From Candidatus Collierbacteria bacterium GW2011_GWB1_44_6 (GTDB taxonomy: Bacteria > Patescibacteriota > Microgenomatia > UBA1400 > MFAQ01), in NCBI GenBank assembly GCA_000998025.1, contig LCJG01000003.1:1-35487 (forward strand): 35,487 nucleotides of DNA, written 5' to 3'. The notes beneath the pieces were generated by a model that searched no databases, was not told where the DNA came from, and saw nothing but the letters and a program-made list of their open reading frames with translations. Shown piece after piece: positions 33,576 through 35,487 of this stretch. The position numbers were made by a program, and so were the translations under genes. Numbering within the stretch: position 1 is the stretch's first letter; the number at the start of each line of letters is the position of its first letter.

Positions 33576-33746
33576 TTAGTTGTTTACAATATAGTCGATT
33601 ACCAGACCAACCATCAAGGCAACGCCGATTACGATGCACGTAGTGGCGAGAACCTGGGAAAGAGTGGCTTGCAAGAATATTGCCACTCCGGCAGAAACAA
33701 GAGAGAGAGCAAAACCTACTACTCCGGCGAACTTGGTATATTCCAT
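33576..33746 (-). CDS. Small (56 aa) two-TM membrane protein
   Basis: MEYTKFAGVVGFALSLVSAGVAIFLQATLSQVLATTCIVIGVALMVGLVIDYIVNN; strong SD AAAGGAG upstream of ATG 33746; terminator downstream. ORF-track start 33896 rejected. Confidence 0.8.
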   Translation of the reverse strand: MEYTKFAGVVGFALSLVSAGVAIFLQATLSQVLATTCIVIGVALMVGLVIDYIVNN

Positions 33747-33756
33747 CGGTTCTCCT

Positions 33757-34929
33757 TTAAGGGTGCGGAATGACGTGGAGGTAGAAGGTGTCGTAGGAGT
33801 CTTCGGAATGCTTGACGTGAACATATTTAAGGGTACCTCCCCCACAAGCAATTGAGCCACGATAAAGTCCGCCTTTACGGACGGCTTTGACTCCATAATT
33901 TCCAGTATTAACCATGTCTAGACCCGTATGAATATCTCCGGAATAGCGTGAAGAAAAGGCGGTGTGTCCATAACCTTGAGTGATCCGAATTTTGTCCTCC
34001 AGAGGCCAGGGCCACGAACCAGTAAAGGAGATGGGGCCATCAGGAGAATTGTCCCAAGTAATTTCCTTTTGGCCTAAATATGCCGCTGGATTTTGATGAG
34101 AGCCACCGTTGACGACCTCAAAATGAAGATGGCCGCCAGTAGAACAAGCGGATGATCCGGGAATGACCGAAGCAACTTGCTCTCCCGGAGAAATATCGCG
34201 GACAAATGTTTCTGTTCCCTTGCCCGCAATAATGCTTTCGATAGCTTCGAGTTCAGCTCTAACCTTAGCCAAAAGAGCCTGATATTTCTTCTCATCGTTT
34301 TGAGTTAACGAGAGGAGGTTTTGTTTCTCGGAAATTTGCCCATCCAGAACCTTTTTTTGTGAAATTAATTTTGATTTAAGTTTTTCAATTTCCTCTTGTT
34401 TGGTTATTTTGTCGTTTTTTCTCTGGTCATAGTCCAAGCGGGAATTTTCAAGCTCGGAGAGTATCAACTGATCTTTAGTTTTGATGGTGTTGAGATATTT
34501 TAACTTCGTTAAAAAATCTCCAAAAGATTGGGTCGAAAAAACCATGTCTATAGAAGTGACCCTTGAGCGGCGGTAACTTTCCCGAACCCTTGCCTGATAT
34601 ATTTTTCCCAAATCGTCCATCGACCGATTAACCGTTTCCAACACCCCACTAAGAACGGTGATTTCTTTTTCGAGAGTATTAATCTGAGAAATGGTTTGAT
34701 TTATTTGAGCTTGAGCCAGGATGACCTTGGTATTGATGGAGCTGATAGCCTGTTTAAGAGTTTTTTGTTCGTTTTTATTGTTGTTGAGCGTTTCCAGACA
34801 AGCCTGTTGAATGCCTTGAAGATCTTGGGGAGACATACTAGAGTTTGTTTCCACACACTCATAGGCGGTGAGATTGCCGGGAAGCAGTAAATAAATAAGT
34901 ATGAGTATGGCTGTAACTATCTTTTTCAT
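33757..34929 (-). CDS. EnvC-like coiled-coil peptidase M23 with permuted motif order
   Basis: Signal peptide, long coiled coil, then GEQVASVIPGSSACSTGGHLHFEVVNGGSHQNPAAYL preceding GYGHTAFSSRYSGDIHTGLDMVNTGNYGVKAVRKGGLYRGSIACGGGTLKYVHVKHSEDSYDTFYLHV. Confidence 0.88.
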   Translation of the reverse strand: MKKIVTAILILIYLLLPGNLTAYECVETNSSMSPQDLQGIQQACLETLNNNKNEQKTLKQAISSINTKVILAQAQINQTISQINTLEKEITVLSGVLETVNRSMDDLGKIYQARVRESYRRSRVTSIDMVFSTQSFGDFLTKLKYLNTIKTKDQLILSELENSRLDYDQRKNDKITKQEEIEKLKSKLISQKKVLDGQISEKQNLLSLTQNDEKKYQALLAKVRAELEAIESIIAGKGTETFVRDISPGEQVASVIPGSSACSTGGHLHFEVVNGGSHQNPAAYLGQKEITWDNSPDGPISFTGSWPWPLEDKIRITQGYGHTAFSSRYSGDIHTGLDMVNTGNYGVKAVRKGGLYRGSIACGGGTLKYVHVKHSEDSYDTFYLHVIPHP

Positions 34930-35487
34930 TTGGCCCTCTTGACGAATCTGGCAGCGGCAAAGAGGCTGGAAATGAATGAAAGGATAAAACCAAAGATAAG
35001 TAGGGCCACTAAGAGCATTAGAACAATTTCAAACCTAACAGGGAAGGAAATAATACCGCCGAGACGTGGGGCCAGGAAAGGGGTGGAGTAAAGCAAAGTA
35101 ATGTAACAGAAAATCCAGCCAAACAATGCCCCAACCAAACCATAAATAATAGACTCGGTGATGTATGGTTTGATAATGTAGAAATTCTGCGCACCGAGAA
35201 GCTTTAAAGTACTTATTTCTATTCTTCTGGAAGAAATCCTCATGGAAATGATAATCACGATGGTCAGAACGCAGACCATGGTAAGGGCAATGATAAGGAC
35301 CAGGCCGGCTGTTCTAATAGCGTTGGTCCATTTGGTGAGCTCGGTAATTACATCCTGGGGGAAATCAATTTCCTTTTTCCCTTGTGGGGTCTGACTGACT
35401 ATCTCTGTTTTTTCCAAGATAGAGGCTATAGTTGAAAACGACTTTGGATCACTGGCGGTAATTTCTACGCTCGCCGGTAAGATGTCC
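34926..35487 (-). CDS. ftsX: Cell-division ABC transporter permease FtsX, N-terminus beyond window
   Basis: Open frame to the window edge (DILPASVEITASDPKSFSTIASILEKTEIVSQ...), then TM core ISMRISSRRIEISTLKLLGAQNFYIIKPYITESIIYGLVGALFGW. ATGA overlap with the M23 gene. Confidence 0.93.
   Translation of the reverse strand, partial: DILPASVEITASDPKSFSTIASILEKTEIVSQTPQGKKEIDFPQDVITELTKWTNAIRTAGLVLIIALTMVCVLTIVIIISMRISSRRIEISTLKLLGAQNFYIIKPYITESIIYGLVGALFGWIFCYITLLYSTPFLAPRLGGIISFPVRFEIVLMLLVALLIFGFILSFISSLFAAARFVKRAK

Overview
Gene-dense, small-gene bacterial window, probably Patescibacteria/CPR and most likely Microgenomates-like. That lineage call is an inference from gene content and style. 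Nearly all genes are on the minus strand. From left to right: (i) a cell-surface glycan/glycosylation block with an exported protein, a MOP flippase, four GT-C-like membrane glycosyltransferases interleaved with three GT2 polyprenyl-phosphate sugar synthases, and an embedded oligoribonuclease; (ii) a CDGSH protein and trmD, divergently transcribed; (iii) a membrane/exported operon with a SagB-like nitroreductase and a SurA-N-like protein; (iv) a dTDP-rhamnose-type set (rmlD/C/B/A-like); (v) a surface-fibre region with a CAP protein, an interrupted MazG, a sortase-like protein lacking the catalytic Cys, a 1499-aa multidomain surface protein, an Fn3 protein, a TasA/LTD/Fn3 protein, a SipW-type signal peptidase and a TasA-like subunit; (vi) tsaB, a degenerate Fic protein, hpt, tsaE and VanZ; (vii) an exported Thr/Pro-rich protein, a small membrane protein, a coiled-coil M23 hydrolase with apparently permuted motif order, and ftsX. 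Window-wide signals not in the ORF track: -10-like boxes 6-8 nt upstream of many start codons (candidate leaderless transcription, including a palindromic bidirectional box); a four-copy, same-orientation hairpin repeat that is translated in two genes; and a MazG gene split by an amber codon. No rRNA, tRNA, CRISPR array or transposase was recognised. All family calls are by eye; no searches were run.
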